A DNA stretch of 41,374 bases from assembly GCF_030462585.1 (NCBI RefSeq), contig NZ_JASMRU010000010.1, forward strand, positions 1 to 41,374, read 5' to 3'. Numbering within the stretch: position 1 is the stretch's first letter; each line of letters opens with the position of its first letter. Under the pieces are notes generated by a model. That model saw only the letters and a program-made list of their open reading frames with translations, was not told the DNA's origin and made no database searches. Of this stretch, positions 33,907 through 41,374 are shown piece after piece. The position numbers and the translations under genes were made by a program. Source of the DNA: Pseudomonas sp. CAN1 (lineage in GTDB: Bacteria > Pseudomonadota > Gammaproteobacteria > Pseudomonadales > Pseudomonadaceae).

Positions 33907-34383
33907 ATGACGACAGACAGCGGCGCCCTGCCCGATTCGCCCTTCGCCACCTTCGACGTGCGGGTCGCTACCGCGGACGACGCCAGCGCCCTCGCTCCGC
34001 TGCTGCGGCAACTGGGCACCGGCGATCCGTTGCCGGATACCGCCCTGCTCGCCCTGGCCCTGGAAAACCAGCAACCGTCACGGGTGACCCTGGTGGCCGA
34101 GCGCGACGGCGACCTGCTGGGCACCTGCACCCTACACCTGATCGAACACATCGCCCATGGCTTCGCCCGCTCGGCGATCCTCGAAGACATGGTGGTGGAC
34201 AGCCGCGCCCGCGGCCAGGGCATCGGCCAGGCGCTGATCGGCAGGGCGGTGGAATGGGCGCGGGGCTGGAAGTGCTACAAGCTGGCGCTCTCCAGCCACC
34301 AGGACCGGGAAATGGCACACCGCTTCTACGCGGCGATGGGCTTCGCACCCCACGGCGTGAGCCTCGCCCTGCGGCTGGACTGA
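33907..34383 (+). CDS. GNAT family N-acetyltransferase
   Basis: This 158-residue protein has an ATG after GGGAGGAAG. The GNAT fold has the acetyl-CoA loop VVDSRARGQGIGQALI and the late motif KLALSSHQDREMAHRFYAAMGF. The substrate is not recognisable. The stop lies three bases from that of convergent phnN. It could act on an aminophosphonate as PhnO does, but nothing in the sequence shows this. Confidence 0.85.
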   Translation: MTTDSGALPDSPFATFDVRVATADDASALAPLLRQLGTGDPLPDTALLALALENQQPSRVTLVAERDGDLLGTCTLHLIEHIAHGFARSAILEDMVVDSRARGQGIGQALIGRAVEWARGWKCYKLALSSHQDREMAHRFYAAMGFAPHGVSLALRLD

Positions 34384-34386
34384 AGC

Positions 34387-34950
34387 TCAGCTGGCCTGGG
34401 CGCCCGGCGGGTCGATCAGCTGCAGCAGGTGGTCGACCGTGATATCCAGCGACACCGAGTTGTCCAGTTCCACCAGAGGCCCGGGCAGGCCGTCGGCGAA
34501 ATGCGCATTGCGCGCCAGGCGTTCCTCGATCTCCACCAGGCTCTCCCGTCCACGCTTGATCAGGCGCTGACGCAGTACGTCCGGCGACACCTTCAGCAGC
34601 ACGGCGATCAGCTGCGGATAACGCCGCCGGGCCTCGCCCAGGTACTTGCGCGAGCCGTTCACCAGCACGTCGTGACCCGCGGCCAGCCAGGCGTCGATCT
34701 CACGGGGAATGCCGTAATGCAGCCCGTTTGCCCGCCAGCTCATGGCGAAGGCGCCCGAGGCTTCAAGGCGGGAAAACTCCTCGACGCTCACCGAATGCGC
34801 CTCTTCCCCGCGTGCCTCGGCGGAACGGGTGATGACGCGCCGGACGATCCGGCAATTGCGCGCCGCCAGCGGGGCGCTCGCGGCCTGCAACACGCTGTCC
34901 TTGCCCGAGCCCGAGGGGCCCATCAGGTAAATCAGTCTGCCCGGAGTCAT
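34387..34950 (-). CDS. phnN: Ribose 1,5-bisphosphate phosphokinase PhnN
   Basis: This 187-residue cytoplasmic enzyme phosphorylates ribose 1,5-bisphosphate to PRPP, a salvage step of C-P lyase phosphonate catabolism. It has a guanylate-kinase-like P-loop, GPSGSGKDS (11-19), then RRVITRSAEARGEEAHSV, SWRANGLHYGIP and VLVNGSRKYL, which are typical of PhnN. ATG 34950 gives the usual N-terminus (MTPGRLIYLMGPSG); a start 12 codons upstream is open. No other C-P lyase gene is in the window. In P. aeruginosa phnN lies near the far end of the phn operon that starts beside amrZ; here amrZ is the next gene. Confidence 0.88.
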   Translation of the reverse strand: MTPGRLIYLMGPSGSGKDSVLQAASAPLAARNCRIVRRVITRSAEARGEEAHSVSVEEFSRLEASGAFAMSWRANGLHYGIPREIDAWLAAGHDVLVNGSRKYLGEARRRYPQLIAVLLKVSPDVLRQRLIKRGRESLVEIEERLARNAHFADGLPGPLVELDNSVSLDITVDHLLQLIDPPGAQAS

Positions 34951-35444
34951 AAAGCGCTCGTAGGAGCCGGCGGTACGGCGATACATCGATACGGATCCGC
35001 AGCGGGGATAATACCCCTGCCCTGTACGAATTCCGTGAAAAAAACATCGGATCAGGACGATTGTTCAGGCGCCGAATGCCCGCCCTTCAGACCCTGTGCC
35101 ATCATGCCTGCCCACGGAGCCAGAGCCTCCCGGCGAGCCGCCCAACGGCAGTCAGGTAGCATTCGCAAATGGGCTACGCTCAGAGCATCAGGCACATGGC
35201 CAGCTTCTAATCGCGAGAACTCCAATCCAAAGGAAGGTCTGCCTAGACGGTCTCATTTCGGACGATTGGTGCTGGCATTTAGCCTCCACACCAGACACAA
35301 TATGCCTTAGGTTTGACGTCAACTTATTGAATAAAACTTCAAAAGCTTTGACGACGCGCTGAACGGCCATTGGAAATCGCTGTCAAAGGGCCTGAACCAA
35401 CGCTGACCCATGGCATCGGCCTCCCTGACTTACAGGTTTAATGT
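34951..35444. promoter_or_regulatory. phnN-amrZ intergenic region with candidate AmrZ site
   Basis: These 494 bp hold no convincing gene. The right half is AT-richer. It contains the palindrome TTGACGTCAA (35313-35322) and GGCCATTGG (35365-35373), the latter resembling the start of the AmrZ site reported at algD (GGCCATTACCAGCC) and lying 71 bp before the amrZ ATG. AmrZ autoregulation is known in P. aeruginosa; the site call here is tentative. Confidence 0.4.
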
Positions 35445-35777
35445 ATGCGCCCATTGAAACAGGCAACCCCAACCTACTCCAGCCGCACTGCTGACAAATT
35501 CGTCGTACGCCTGCCCGAGGGTATGCGTGAACGTATCGCCGATGTCGCTCGCAGCCACCATCGCAGCATGAACTCCGAGATCATCGCCCGTCTCGAACAG
35601 AGCCTGCTGCAGGAAGGCGCCCTGCAGGACAACCTCGGCATCCGCCTGGATAGCCCGGAACTCAGCCTGCACGAGCGCGAGCTGCTGCAACGCTTCCGCC
35701 AACTGACCCATCGCCAGCAGAACGCCCTGATCGCCCTGATCGCGCATGACGCCGAGATGGCTCAGAACGACGCCTGA
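35445..35777 (+). CDS. amrZ: Ribbon-helix-helix regulator AmrZ (alginate and motility regulator Z)
   Basis: This 110-residue DNA-binding protein is almost identical to P. aeruginosa AmrZ: a flexible N-terminus ([18 protein letters not shown]), a ribbon-helix-helix at about 17-54 with the DNA-contact residues Lys18, Val20 and Arg22 on the beta strand, and a C-terminal tetramerisation helix ([21 protein letters not shown]). AmrZ regulates alginate, Psl, flagella, type IV pili and several diguanylate cyclases. The ATG at 35445 matches the known N-terminus, with AGG eight bases upstream; an ATG four bases earlier is out of frame. A strong terminator follows. Confidence 0.96.
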   Translation: MRPLKQATPTYSSRTADKFVVRLPEGMRERIADVARSHHRSMNSEIIARLEQSLLQEGALQDNLGIRLDSPELSLHERELLQRFRQLTHRQQNALIALIAHDAEMAQNDA

Positions 35778-35799
35778 GTCGTTAGCAAGACCCGAAAAC

Positions 35800-35823
35800 A
35801 GCCGGCCTTCGAGCCGGCTTTTT
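35800..35823 (+). terminator. Intrinsic terminator of amrZ
   Basis: AGCCGGC-CTTCGA-GCCGGCT followed by TTTT, 23 bp after the amrZ stop. Confidence 0.92.
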
Positions 35824-35880
35824 CATGCCCGCGATCCGGGCTGCCAAGGCGAAAAGCAGGCAGCGGAAAAATCCGGGCAC

Positions 35881-35907
35881 AAAAAAGCCGCCTCGCGGGC
35901 GGCCTTT
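35881..35907 (-). terminator. Intrinsic terminator of mgtE
   Basis: GCCGCC-TCGCG-GGCGGC with an A-tract on the left (T-run on the minus strand) and TTTT on the right, 28 bp after the mgtE stop. It can work in both directions. Confidence 0.85.
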
Positions 35908-35934
35908 TCGGCGGAGCTGGCGCTACATCCAGCG

Positions 35935-37377
35935 TTACATGAGGAACAGCGTGGCCAGCCCGAGGAAGATGAAGAAACCGCCGCTGTCGGTCATGGCGGT
36001 GATCATCACGCTGGAACCCATGGCCGGGTCGCGACCCAGGCGCAGCAGCGTCATCGGGATCAACACGCCCATCATGGCTGCCAGCAGCAGGTTCAGCGTC
36101 ATGGCGCCGGTCATGACCGCGCCCAGCTCCCAGTTGCCGTACAGGTAGAAGGCGACCAGGCCGATCACCCCACCCCACACCAGACCGTTGACCAGCGCCA
36201 CACCCAGCTCCTTGCGCAGCAGGCGGTTGGCGCTGCTGGTCTGGATCTGGTCCAGAGCCATGGCGCGGACGATCATGGTGATGGTCTGGTTGCCGGAGTT
36301 GCCGCCGATGCCGGCGACGATAGGCATCAGTGCGGCCAGCGCCACCAGCTTCTCGATGGAACCTTCGAACAGGCCGATCACCCGCGAGGCGATGAAGGCG
36401 GTGACCAGGTTGGTGGCCAGCCAGGCCCAGCGGTTGCCGACGGATTTCCAGACCGAGGCGAAGATATCTTCCTCTTCGCGCAGACCGGCCATGTTGAGGA
36501 CTTCGCTTTCGCTTTCCTCACGGATCAGGTCGACCATCTCGTCGATGGTCAGACGGCCGATCAGCTTGCCGTTCTTGTCCACCACCGGTGCGGAAATCAG
36601 GTCATAGCGCTCGAACGCCTGGGCGGCGTCGTAGCCGTCCTCGTCGGGGCTGAAGGTAACCGGGTCGGTAGCCATGACTTCGGCCACGTCCTTGTCCGGA
36701 TCGTTCACCAGCAGGCGCTTGATCGGCAGCACGCCCTTGAGCACGCCGTCGTAGTCGACCACGAAGAGCTTGTCGGTATGGCCGGGCAGCTCCTTCAGAC
36801 GGCGCAGGTAGCGCAGCACCACTTCCAGGCTGACGTCGTCGCGGATGGTGACCATCTCGAAGTCCATCAGCGCGCCGACCTGGTCTTCCTCGTAGGACAG
36901 CGCCGAGCGCACACGCTCGCGCTGCTGCTGATCGAGGGTTTCCATCAGCTCGTGGACGACGTCGCGCGGCAGCTCCGGCGCGAGGTCCGCGAGTTCGTCG
37001 GCGTCCATGTCCCTGGCTGCGGCGAGGATCTCGTGATCGTCCATGTCGGCGATCAGGGTTTCCCGCACGGAGTCGGACACTTCAAGGAGGATGTCGCCGT
37101 CGCGCTCGGCCTTGACCAGCTGCCAGACCGTCAGGCGGTCATCCAGCGGAAGGGATTCGAGGATGTGGGCGATGTCGGCCGGGTGCAGCTCTTCCAGCTT
37201 GCGCTGGAGTTCCGCCAGGTTCTGGCGATGCACGAGGTTTTCGACGAGGTCTTGATGCTGACCTTCCTGACGGTGCGTCAGGTCTTCCATCAGCTTGTGC
37301 TTGTGCAGCAGGTCGACCACCTGGTTGAGGCGGTCCTGCAGGCTTTCCTGCGGCTTCTTGGCTTCTACTTCGGTCAT
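35935..37377 (-). CDS. mgtE: Magnesium transporter MgtE
   Basis: This 480-residue Mg2+ channel/transporter of the inner membrane has a cytoplasmic N-domain (about 40-140, with LEELHPADIAHILESLP and ERDGDILLEVSD), two CBS domains (about 145-270, including LFVVDYDGVLKGVLPI and APVVDKNGKLIGRLTIDEM), a connecting plug helix, and five transmembrane helices with the pore-lining PIVAGIGGNSGNQTITMIVRA. ATG 37377 is chosen because GGAG lies six bases before it; a GTG four codons upstream overlaps that ribosome-binding site. P. aeruginosa MgtE has the same length and lies in the same neighbourhood (lysC-rsmA-tRNAs-mgtE). Confidence 0.94.
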   Translation of the reverse strand: MTEVEAKKPQESLQDRLNQVVDLLHKHKLMEDLTHRQEGQHQDLVENLVHRQNLAELQRKLEELHPADIAHILESLPLDDRLTVWQLVKAERDGDILLEVSDSVRETLIADMDDHEILAAARDMDADELADLAPELPRDVVHELMETLDQQQRERVRSALSYEEDQVGALMDFEMVTIRDDVSLEVVLRYLRRLKELPGHTDKLFVVDYDGVLKGVLPIKRLLVNDPDKDVAEVMATDPVTFSPDEDGYDAAQAFERYDLISAPVVDKNGKLIGRLTIDEMVDLIREESESEVLNMAGLREEEDIFASVWKSVGNRWAWLATNLVTAFIASRVIGLFEGSIEKLVALAALMPIVAGIGGNSGNQTITMIVRAMALDQIQTSSANRLLRKELGVALVNGLVWGGVIGLVAFYLYGNWELGAVMTGAMTLNLLLAAMMGVLIPMTLLRLGRDPAMGSSVMITAMTDSGGFFIFLGLATLFLM

Positions 37378-37698
37378 AGCACGCTCCACCCCCAGTGGCA
37401 GAACGGGCCAGAGGGGATCAATACATCAGGTCGTGTATACGCAATCGGGGTTCTGAGTAACTACTGGGTAAGTCCATGGTGGTGTCCCATGCGCCCATCG
37501 AGGGCAGATGCGGGAAATGATAACACTCCGGGGTGTATTAGGCGTTACAAAATGGCGGCAAGAACAATCGCTTGCAGGCGAAAGTTCAGTGCTGAATCAC
37601 TGCCCGGTTCGACGCCCGAAAGCTCCCACAGGACACCCGGCTCCGACTGACAAATCACACTTCTAGGCTGCAGGCAGGCTCGTCACCTGGAGGACACC
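37378..37698. other. Intergenic region between mgtE and the DUF4124 gene
   Basis: These 321 bp hold divergent promoters. No gene, no strong hairpin and no confident promoter could be seen; an Mg2+-sensing leader would be expected to show paired stems, which were not evident here. Confidence 0.4.
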
Positions 37699-38220
37699 AT
37701 GCGCCTGCCCGCCCTGCTCTGTTCACTCCTGATCGCACTAGTACCGACCAGCGAAGCGGCCACGGTGTTCCGCTGCACCGCAGCCGATGGCGGCGTGCTG
37801 TTCAGTCAGTATGGCTGCCCGGTGGAACGACGGCAGGAAATCCAGCAGGCAGACAATCCCACTCCGGGCGGCAGCGAGTCGGTCCCCATGGCAACGCCCA
37901 GGGCACCGGCAGCAGCGAAGGCGGCTTCAGCGCGCAGCAAGGGCAAGGAAATCGAGCAGGAGGCTGTCGTGGTGGTGGGCGAGCAACAGAACGGCTGCGG
38001 TAACCGCGTCACAGGCAGCGCACGGCGCAAGGCAATCATTGAGGGCCGCATCCGCACCGGCATGACCCGCAGCGATGTAGAGAGCGCCCTGGGCAGGCCC
38101 GACAGGACCAGCCAGCACAACGACACGCTGCGCTATCACTACGAGGCGGACAAGAAGCATGGAGCACGCACCGTGACCTTCGACGAGGACGGCTGCGTGA
38201 TGGGCAAGGCGAAGCGCTGA
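37699..38220 (+). CDS. DUF4124-type periplasmic protein with BamE-like C-terminus
   Basis: This 173-residue protein has an ATG after TGGAGGA. A signal peptide is cleaved near SEA-AT (residue 20). Next is a short DUF4124-like stretch (TVFRCTAADGGVLFSQYGCP, two Cys), then an Ala/Ser-rich linker (about 48-90) and a C-terminal segment IRTGMTRSDVESALGRPD, the pattern of SmpA/BamE-like small domains. Function is unknown. It replaces the accessory genes that separate rsmA and mgtE in P. aeruginosa PAO1. A terminator hairpin follows. Confidence 0.75.
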   Translation: MRLPALLCSLLIALVPTSEAATVFRCTAADGGVLFSQYGCPVERRQEIQQADNPTPGGSESVPMATPRAPAAAKAASARSKGKEIEQEAVVVVGEQQNGCGNRVTGSARRKAIIEGRIRTGMTRSDVESALGRPDRTSQHNDTLRYHYEADKKHGARTVTFDEDGCVMGKAKR

Positions 38221-38253
38221 ATACGCCGAAGATATTTTTTCGAGCGCAAAGAA

Positions 38254-38281
38254 AAAGGGCCTGCATTTCTGCAGGCCCTTT
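38254..38281. terminator. Bidirectional terminator between the DUF4124 gene and tRNA-Arg
   Basis: AAAGGGCCTGCA-TTTC-TGCAGGCCCTTT is a perfect 12-bp stem. The A-tract on the left gives a T-run for leftward tRNA transcripts. Confidence 0.88.
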
Positions 38282-38288
38282 CGGTATA

Positions 38289-38365
38289 TGGCGCACTCAG
38301 GAGGATTCGAACCTCCGACCGCTCGGTTCGTAGCCGAGTACTCTATCCAGCTGAGCTATGAGTGC
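38289..38365 (-). tRNA. tRNA-Arg (anticodon ACG), copy 1
   Basis: This 77-nt tRNA has acceptor GCACTCA/TGAGTGC, anticodon loop CTACGAA (ACG, read as ICG) and T-arm GGAGGTTCGAATCCTCC, with CCA encoded (38289-38291). Confidence 0.97.
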
Positions 38366-38463
38366 GTCGTTGGCAAAGTTTAACCAGATTCACCAACTGG
38401 TTGCAGCTAATGGCCTTTCAGCCCTTTCGCCACTGAAGCCCCGCTTTCGCGTTGCCTCGTATA

Positions 38464-38540
38464 TGGCGCACTCAGGAGGATTCGAACCTCCGACCGCTCG
38501 GTTCGTAGCCGAGTACTCTATCCAGCTGAGCTATGAGTGC
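38464..38540 (-). tRNA. tRNA-Arg (anticodon ACG), copy 2
   Basis: Identical in sequence to the copy at 38289-38365 and spaced 175 bp from it, with only a few flanking bases shared. It is in the same orientation and probably in one transcript with copy 1 and tRNA-Ser. Confidence 0.97.
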
Positions 38541-38647
38541 GCTGATGAGGGCGCAAATTCTAGGGCGATTTTTCTGACCTGTCAACAAGATTTTTCAATC
38601 ATTTCAGTCACTTACGTAACCGGACAGCTCATCGCACTAGAGTGTGC

Positions 38648-38740
<93 letters not shown>

Positions 38741-38800
38741 GCAACACGGGGCGCATGATATCCATGTTTTCCCCGTTTGCAAAGAAAAATTTTAGAAAAA

Positions 38801-38986
38801 TTAATGGTTTGGTTCTTGGTCTTTCTCTTTCTGGATGCGCTGGTAGATCTCTTCACGGTGCACAGCAACTTCCTTCGGTGCATTCACACCGATTCGCACC
38901 TGATTTCCTTTAACGCCCAACACAGTCACGGTGACATCGTCACCGACCATCAGGGTCTCTCCGACCCGGCGAGTCAGAATCAGCAT
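38801..38986 (-). CDS. rsmA: Carbon storage / secondary metabolism regulator RsmA (CsrA)
   Basis: This 61-residue RNA-binding dimer starts [22 protein letters not shown] and includes [22 protein letters not shown], the CsrA/RsmA core with the binding residues Leu4 and Arg44. It represses translation by covering GGA-containing ribosome-binding sites and is antagonised by the RsmY/RsmZ RNAs, shifting cells between motile/acute and biofilm modes. ATG 38986 follows AAGGAG. The order lysC-rsmA-tRNA-Ser-tRNA-Arg is conserved in pseudomonads. Confidence 0.97.
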   Translation of the reverse strand: MLILTRRVGETLMVGDDVTVTVLGVKGNQVRIGVNAPKEVAVHREEIYQRIQKEKDQEPNH

Positions 38987-39133
38987 TCCTTTCTCCTTAC
39001 GTGTTACGGGATAAGCAGTCTGCAAAAAAAGAAATGGTGGCAGATTCGTATAGATCAAGTGCGCGAATCCTTCACCCAAGTATTGACCAGTCCTGACGGA
39101 ATGAAAGTTCCTGACAGCCGGTCAAAAACGACA

Positions 39134-39158
39134 AAAGGCGCGGGTTAGCCGCGCCTTT
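39134..39158 (-). terminator. Intrinsic terminator of lysC
   Basis: AAAGGCGCGG-GTTAG-CCGCGCCTTT, 14 bp after the lysC stop, with the A-tract giving a T-run on the minus strand. Confidence 0.88.
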
Positions 39159-39172
39159 CGGTTGTCCTCCCC

Positions 39173-40408
39173 TTACTCGCCCTGTCGGGCCGGGGCGTCG
39201 AGCTCAAATGCGGTGTGCAGGGCACGGACCGCCAGCTCGAGATACTTCTCTTCGATGACCACGGAAACCTTGATTTCCGAGGTGGAGATCATCTGGATGT
39301 TGATGGTCTCCTTGGCCAGGGCTTCGAACATGCGGCTGGCGACGCCGGCGTGGGAGCGCATGCCGACACCGACGATGGAAACCTTGGCGATGTTGGTGTC
39401 GCCGGTAGCTTCACGCGCACCGATGGTGACAGCGGTCTGCTTGAGGATTTCCAGGGCGGCCTGGTAGTCGTTGCGGTGCACGGTGAAGGTGAAGTCGGTG
39501 GTGTTATCGTGCGCGACGTTCTGCACGATCATGTCGACTTCTACATTGGCGGCACTGATCGGGCCGAGAATCTTGAAAGCAACGCCGGGGGTATCCGGTA
39601 CGCCACGGATGGTCAGCTTGGCTTCGTCGCGGTTGAAGGCGATGCCGGAGATGATCGGCTGTTCCATGGATTCCTCTTCATCAAGGGTAATGAGGGTGCC
39701 CGGACCCTCCTGGAAGCTGTGCAGCACGCGCAGCGGGACGTTGTACTTGCCGGCGAATTCCACCGAACGGATCTGCAGCACCTTGGAGCCGAGGCTGGCC
39801 ATTTCCAGCATCTCTTCGAAGGTGATCTTGTCCAGGCGACGTGCTTGCGGCACAACGCGCGGATCGGTGGTGTAGACGCCATCGACGTCGGTGTAGATCT
39901 GGCACTCGTCGGCCTTCAGGGCCGCTGCCAGGGCTACGCCGGTGGTGTCGGAACCGCCACGACCGAGGGTGGTGATGTTGCCCTGCTCGTCCACACCCTG
40001 GAAGCCAGCGACCACTACAACACGGCCGGCCTTCAGATCTGCGCGAATGTTCGCATCATCGATGCTCAGGATACGCGCCTTGGTGTGGGAACTGTCGGTC
40101 AGGATGCGAACCTGATTACCGGTGTAGGACACCGCCGGCACGCCGCGCTTCATCAGCGCCATGCTCAGCAGGGCAATGGTCACCTGCTCGCCGGTGGAGA
40201 CCATCACGTCCAGCTCACGCGGAATCGGCTGGTCCATGATCTGTTTCGCCAGACCAATCAGGCGGTTGGTCTCGCCGCTCATGGCGGAAACCACCACGAC
40301 GATGTCGTCGCCCGCCTCACGGAATTTCTTCACCTTCTCGGCTACCTGCTCGATTCTCTCGACGGTGCCGACGGAGGTCCCTCCAAATTTCTGTACGATC
40401 AAAGCCAT
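39173..40408 (-). CDS. lysC: Aspartate kinase
   Basis: This 411-residue cytoplasmic enzyme carries out the first step of Lys, Met, Thr and diaminopimelate synthesis, phosphorylating aspartate. It has the N-terminal kinase motif KFGGTSVG (7-14), then SAMSGETNRL, VSTGEQVTIALLSMAL, TTLGRGGSDTTGVALAAAL and DVDGVYTTDPR. Two C-terminal ACT-type regulatory domains (about 265-411, including GVPDTPGVAFKIL and VGVGMRSHAGVASRMF) suggest feedback control by lysine/threonine. It is transcribed away from alaS with a 101-bp gap and ends at a strong terminator. Confidence 0.97.
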   Translation of the reverse strand: MALIVQKFGGTSVGTVERIEQVAEKVKKFREAGDDIVVVVSAMSGETNRLIGLAKQIMDQPIPRELDVMVSTGEQVTIALLSMALMKRGVPAVSYTGNQVRILTDSSHTKARILSIDDANIRADLKAGRVVVVAGFQGVDEQGNITTLGRGGSDTTGVALAAALKADECQIYTDVDGVYTTDPRVVPQARRLDKITFEEMLEMASLGSKVLQIRSVEFAGKYNVPLRVLHSFQEGPGTLITLDEEESMEQPIISGIAFNRDEAKLTIRGVPDTPGVAFKILGPISAANVEVDMIVQNVAHDNTTDFTFTVHRNDYQAALEILKQTAVTIGAREATGDTNIAKVSIVGVGMRSHAGVASRMFEALAKETINIQMISTSEIKVSVVIEEKYLELAVRALHTAFELDAPARQGE

Positions 40409-40509
40409 TTCAAAAGCCGCCTGATTCCTGAAGGGCGCCCATTAAACATGCATCACCGCATGCTACCAAGGCCCGCCGGACGCGCTGCGGGCCCCGTATT
40501 TCAAGGCCT

Positions 40510-41374
40510 TTAGAGGCCCTGTTCGACAAACTTGACTGCCAGTGCCAGAGCTTCGTCCAGCTTGCCGGCATCGACGCCACCGCCCTGGGCCATGTCCGGG
40601 CGACCACCGCCCTTCCCGCCCACGGCCGCAGCGGCCTGCTTCATCAGATCGCCCGCTTTCAGCTTGGCAGTCAGGTCCTGGGTCACGCCGGCGACCAGCA
40701 CGACCTTCTCCTCGAACACGCCGCCCAGCAGGATCACGCCGCTGCCCAGCTTGTTCTTCAACTGGTCGACCAGCGCCAGCAGCGCCTTGCCATCCAGACC
40801 GTCGAGACGCGAGGACAGCACCTTCACGCCACCGATTTCCACGGCGGACCCCGCCAGGTCGTCGCCGGCTGCGCTGGCGGCCTTGGCCTTGAGCTGCTCC
40901 AGCTCCTTTTCCAGCTGACGGTTGCGCTCGATCAGGCCGGAGAGCTTGTCCAGCAGGTTGTCACGGCTGCCCTTGACCAGGCCGGCCGCTTCCTTGAGCT
41001 GCTCTTCCGCACCGTTGAGGTAGGCCAGCGCAGCGCCGCCGGTGACTGCTTCGATACGGCGCACGCCGGAAGCCACACCGCCTTCGCTGGTGATCTTGAA
41101 CAGGCCGATGTCGCCGGTGCGGGACACGTGGGTGCCGCCGCAAAGCTCGACGGAGAACTTGCCGCCCATGCTCAGTACGCGCACCTGGTCACCGTACTTC
41201 TCGCCGAACAGCGCCATGGCGCCCTTGTTCTTGGCGGACTCGATGTCGGTCTCTTCGGTCTCGACCTCGGAGTTCTTGCGGATCTCGCTGTTGACGATGT
41301 CTTCCAGCTGCTTCAGCTGCTCGGGCTTGATCGCCTCGAAGTGGCTGAAGTCGAAGCGCAGGCGCTGGCTATCG
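40510..41374 (-). CDS. alaS: Alanyl-tRNA synthetase, C-terminal part (5' end beyond window)
   Basis: The last 287 residues of AlaRS are visible; the gene continues past the right edge. At the edge the frame reads [11 protein letters not shown], which belongs to the editing domain, followed by [20 protein letters not shown] with the editing-site CGGTH zinc motif and [11 protein letters not shown]. Next come the coiled-coil linker ([19 protein letters not shown]) and the C-Ala domain ending [32 protein letters not shown]. The enzyme charges tRNA-Ala and hydrolyses mischarged Ser/Gly-tRNA-Ala. The stop is TAA at 40510. Confidence 0.97.
   Translation of the reverse strand, partial: DSQRLRFDFSHFEAIKPEQLKQLEDIVNSEIRKNSEVETEETDIESAKNKGAMALFGEKYGDQVRVLSMGGKFSVELCGGTHVSRTGDIGLFKITSEGGVASGVRRIEAVTGGAALAYLNGAEEQLKEAAGLVKGSRDNLLDKLSGLIERNRQLEKELEQLKAKAASAAGDDLAGSAVEIGGVKVLSSRLDGLDGKALLALVDQLKNKLGSGVILLGGVFEEKVVLVAGVTQDLTAKLKAGDLMKQAAAAVGGKGGGRPDMAQGGGVDAGKLDEALALAVKFVEQGL

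Noticed and set aside
37378..37698. Mg2+ riboswitch upstream of mgtE
   Set aside because: No set of paired stems with a terminator could be found in the leader by eye.

Overview
The window is high-GC DNA from a Pseudomonas, most likely of the P. aeruginosa / P. nitroreducens / P. citronellolis neighbourhood; the species cannot be resolved by eye. The evidence is a near-identical AmrZ, RsmA next to lysC and alaS, a SoxR gene divergent from a small monooxygenase with a perfect SoxR palindrome between them (as at PA2273/PA2274), a PA2428-like PPK2, and many Pseudomonas-type intergenic inverted repeats.

Layout: (1) 1-8252, a LapA-type giant adhesin running off the left edge (minus strand), divergent from its type I secretion system (outer-membrane channel, ABC exporter, membrane-fusion protein). 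(2) 8253-17600, housekeeping and stress genes (soxR, monooxygenase, YjaB-like acetyltransferase, ABC-F ATPase, two small unknowns, phosphate transporter, polyphosphate kinase 2, CorA/ZntB-type transporter), separated by several families of dispersed inverted repeats. (3) 17735-24893, a minus-strand 2-aminoethylphosphonate-type uptake cluster: LysR regulator, ABC ATPase, fused permease, binding protein, FAD oxidoreductase. (4) 25148-33680, a plus-strand run wecB-nfrB-nfrA-ybcH-like-GGDEF; the first four genes overlap or abut. (5) 33700-41374, tRNA-Arg(CCT), an acetyltransferase, a lone phnN, amrZ, mgtE, a DUF4124 protein, two identical tRNA-Arg(ACG), tRNA-Ser(GCT), rsmA/csrA, lysC and the 3' part of alaS.

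The most interesting system is region 4. It matches the parts list of the E. coli phage-N4 receptor glycan pathway: WecB makes UDP-ManNAc, NfrB is a glycosyltransferase with a C-terminal c-di-GMP-binding MshEN-type domain, NfrA is a large TPR plus outer-membrane protein, and YbcH is a periplasmic DUF4434 protein. In E. coli the precursor enzyme and the diguanylate cyclase (DgcJ) are encoded elsewhere. Here both sit in or next to the same unit, which suggests a self-contained, c-di-GMP-switched surface-polysaccharide module.

A second unusual object is a roughly 200-bp multi-hairpin intergenic element present twice (16262-16461 and 23651-23854). The copies differ by compensatory changes in three separate stems, so their folded structure appears to be under selection. 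c-di-GMP and biofilm control recur through the window: a LapG-cleavable adhesin, FleQ-like sites, NfrB, the GGDEF protein, AmrZ and RsmA.
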